From the NCBI GenBank assembly GCA_002104895.1, contig MCFG01000743.1, positions 1 through 11,740 of the forward strand: DNA of 11,740 nt, written 5' to 3'. The translations under genes were made by a program, and so were the position numbers. Shown piece after piece: positions 10,125-11,740 of this stretch. A model generated the notes under the pieces. That model searched no databases, had not been told where the DNA came from, and was given only the letters and a program-made list of their open reading frames with translations. The number at the start of each line of letters is the position of its first letter. Within the stretch, counting starts at the first letter, position 1. The DNA is from Anaeromyces robustus. Taxonomy: Eukaryota; Neocallimastigomycota; Neocallimastigomycetes; Neocallimastigales; Neocallimastigaceae.

Positions 10125-11740
10125 ATGGAAATAATTTCACTGAATAGGACTATTTTTATACTTGATTGTCATCCAGATTGTACAAAACAATCAACACAAT
10201 GTACTTATATAATCTAATTCTATTTAAGTTTTTATCTAAATATTATTAATATACTTATATTTATATATATATATATATCATATTTTTATTATATAATTTA
10301 TAATTTAAATAATTTTTATAATATAATAATTACTTGATATTAATTATATCATAAACAAATTCAATAATGATTTATTTCTTTTTTTTTTTTTTACTGATAT
10401 ATATATTCTTAACTATTTATACAAAGATTTTGTTCTGTTTTTTTGTTTTGCTTTTATTTTATTTTATTTTTTTTCTTTTTTTTTCTTTTTTTTTTTTTTT
10501 TTCATTTATTTATCTATTTATTTCATTCTTTTTTAAATAAATATATTTATATTTTATTGTTAATGAATTTCTGAGAATTTCAAAATTAAAATTTTAATTG
10601 TATAACAATTTAATATTATTGATATTTTTTTTTCTCAATATATCAAATTCATTATTATATACAGATACTTATTATTGAATAATATATTTTTTTAAATTAT
10701 AAAATTATATATATTAAGAATAATTTGAAAGATTTTAATAAATATATATATTATAAGTATTTTAATTATATAATTTCTATTTAAAACATTTGTATATACA
10801 CTGATATTCATTACTAAATTTTTTTAAATTTCAAAAAAATATATTATTAATTTCATAATATATAGGTGATGAATATTGTAAAAATTTACCCCCAAGATCT
10901 ATTTGGTCTTGTTTTATTGAAGGTGTTCATGAGTATAGCCGTATTTTTTATGATTTATCTTATTCCAGTAAATCTATGGTATATACATAAAATATTTATT
11001 TATCTTATATTTTACTATATTTAACTTTTTCTTGTCAATATTATATTAATAATATTATATTTAATAAATTTTATTATAACAAATAAGTTATCTGTTCATA
11101 TATCAAATGGAAATTCAAATAATATAGTAAATAATTGGAATGATATTGAACAAATTCCAGAACAGGTTATTTATAATTATTTAATTTATTTTTATTATTA
11201 ATATAGTATTAATCCGAAAATACTGATATATTATTAATTATAAAAATAAAAGATTAGTAAAGGGTTACAATCGGTAAATCTTGAAAAAATTGAATCAAAA
11301 ATAGACAGAATACAAAATTCAATTATAAAAGCTTTAAAAAGTTTGGAAGAAGAAAATGAAGAACATAAATTCGACAAAATAAATGGAAGAATTGTATTAT
11401 TATTATTAGATAATTCAAATAAATTTAATATAGATAAATCTGATAGGATTAATAAAAAAAATATTTTTAGGTATTTATGAATAAGCAGTAACTTTTTATC
11501 TAATATATAAATAAATAAATAAATATAATAATCATTTTTATTTAAATATTTAAATAATTAATATAATTTCATTTAAATATATCAAACTATTTAAAAAAAA
11601 ATTAGATATTATGAGTCAAAAGACAGCAGCTTTGATATTAGAGATATATTAATTTCTGCATGGGAAAAATTTACTAGCAGTAAAAATGAAAAAAAAAATA
11701 AACTTGAAAATTGTACATTTAATATAATAAAAGTTATAGA
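10125..11740 (+). CDS. INTS13: INTS13/Asunder-like Integrator subunit, N-terminal part (runs off the right edge)
   Basis: Five exons, 10125-10200, 10866-10978, 11088-11165, 11253-11470 and 11606-11740, join in frame to 206 residues, with GT/AG borders throughout. INTS13 (Asunder, Mat89Bb) is a nuclear protein of the Integrator complex, which cleaves nascent snRNA and other RNA polymerase II transcripts. Its N-terminus has a von Willebrand A-like fold. The order of recognisable pieces fits that start: RTIFILDCHPDC (8-19) as the first strand, PPRSIWSCFIEGVHEYSRIFYDL (34-56, resembling the SLWTC...EYCRIMYD region of the animal protein), SNGNSNNIVNNW, then IIKALKSLEEE and INGRIVLLLLDNS as the helix and next strand. 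The first ATG is used because an upstream ATG at 10102 stops at once. Exon 4 has a charged insert of Lys and Glu. The call is from remembered family patterns, with moderate identity; another vWA-like protein is possible but less likely. Confidence 0.72.
10201..10865 (+). other. INTS13-like intron 1 (665 nt) with long T-rich tract
   Basis: It is the longest intron in the window (donor GTACTT, acceptor TATATAG), and it splits the codon for C26. About 10380-10530 on the plus strand is mostly T, with scattered C and A (long T runs, TTTTATTTTA and TTTATC repeats). No coding frame was seen. The sites are supported by phase and by the resumption of the family pattern in exon 2. Confidence 0.68.

Overview
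The window is extremely A+T-rich eukaryotic DNA. Coding exons stand out only as islands of better codon texture, separated by introns made almost wholly of A and T runs and short tandem repeats. No bacterial-style operons, RBSs, tRNAs, rRNAs or CRISPR arrays were seen. Most single-frame ORFs are fragments of multi-exon genes, so I rebuilt gene models by matching GT/AG sites and reading phase by eye.

Three real genes were found. (1) On the + strand, from the left edge to 3462, lies the 3' part of a class C (family 3) seven-transmembrane receptor gene. Fourteen exons join in frame, including very small ones of 11, 15 and 17 nt. They encode the C-terminal part of a bacterial periplasmic-binding-protein-like ectodomain, a Cys-containing linker and seven membrane segments. 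(2) On the - strand, 8758 to 6350, lies a complete ten-exon ATG4 autophagy cysteine protease of 386 residues with an intact Cys-Asp-His active site. (3) On the + strand, from 10125 to beyond the right edge, lie the first five exons of a gene resembling the Integrator subunit INTS13/Asunder.

Between receptor and ATG4 (3463-6349) are relics. About 5160-5766 holds a decayed partial copy of the receptor's membrane region. Positions 3722-4158 and 4199-4722 hold open, possibly coding stretches of unknown identity; the second has an in-frame TAG. There are also a 65-bp tandem duplication, a roughly 56-bp minisatellite-like repeat and a 47-nt A run. The 8759-10124 stretch is a shared divergent upstream region for ATG4 and the INTS13-like gene, probably with a 5'UTR intron on the ATG4 side.

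Organism: the ATG4 wording (the FQFPQ-x-VGIAGGKP block) is fungal in style. Extreme A+T content together with PBP-ectodomain class C receptors suggests an anaerobic gut fungus (Neocallimastigomycota) or a comparably A+T-rich early-diverging fungus. This is inference. An INTS13-like gene would be noteworthy there, because Integrator is generally regarded as missing from most fungi. The three genes have no evident common pathway (surface sensing, autophagy, RNA 3'-end processing).
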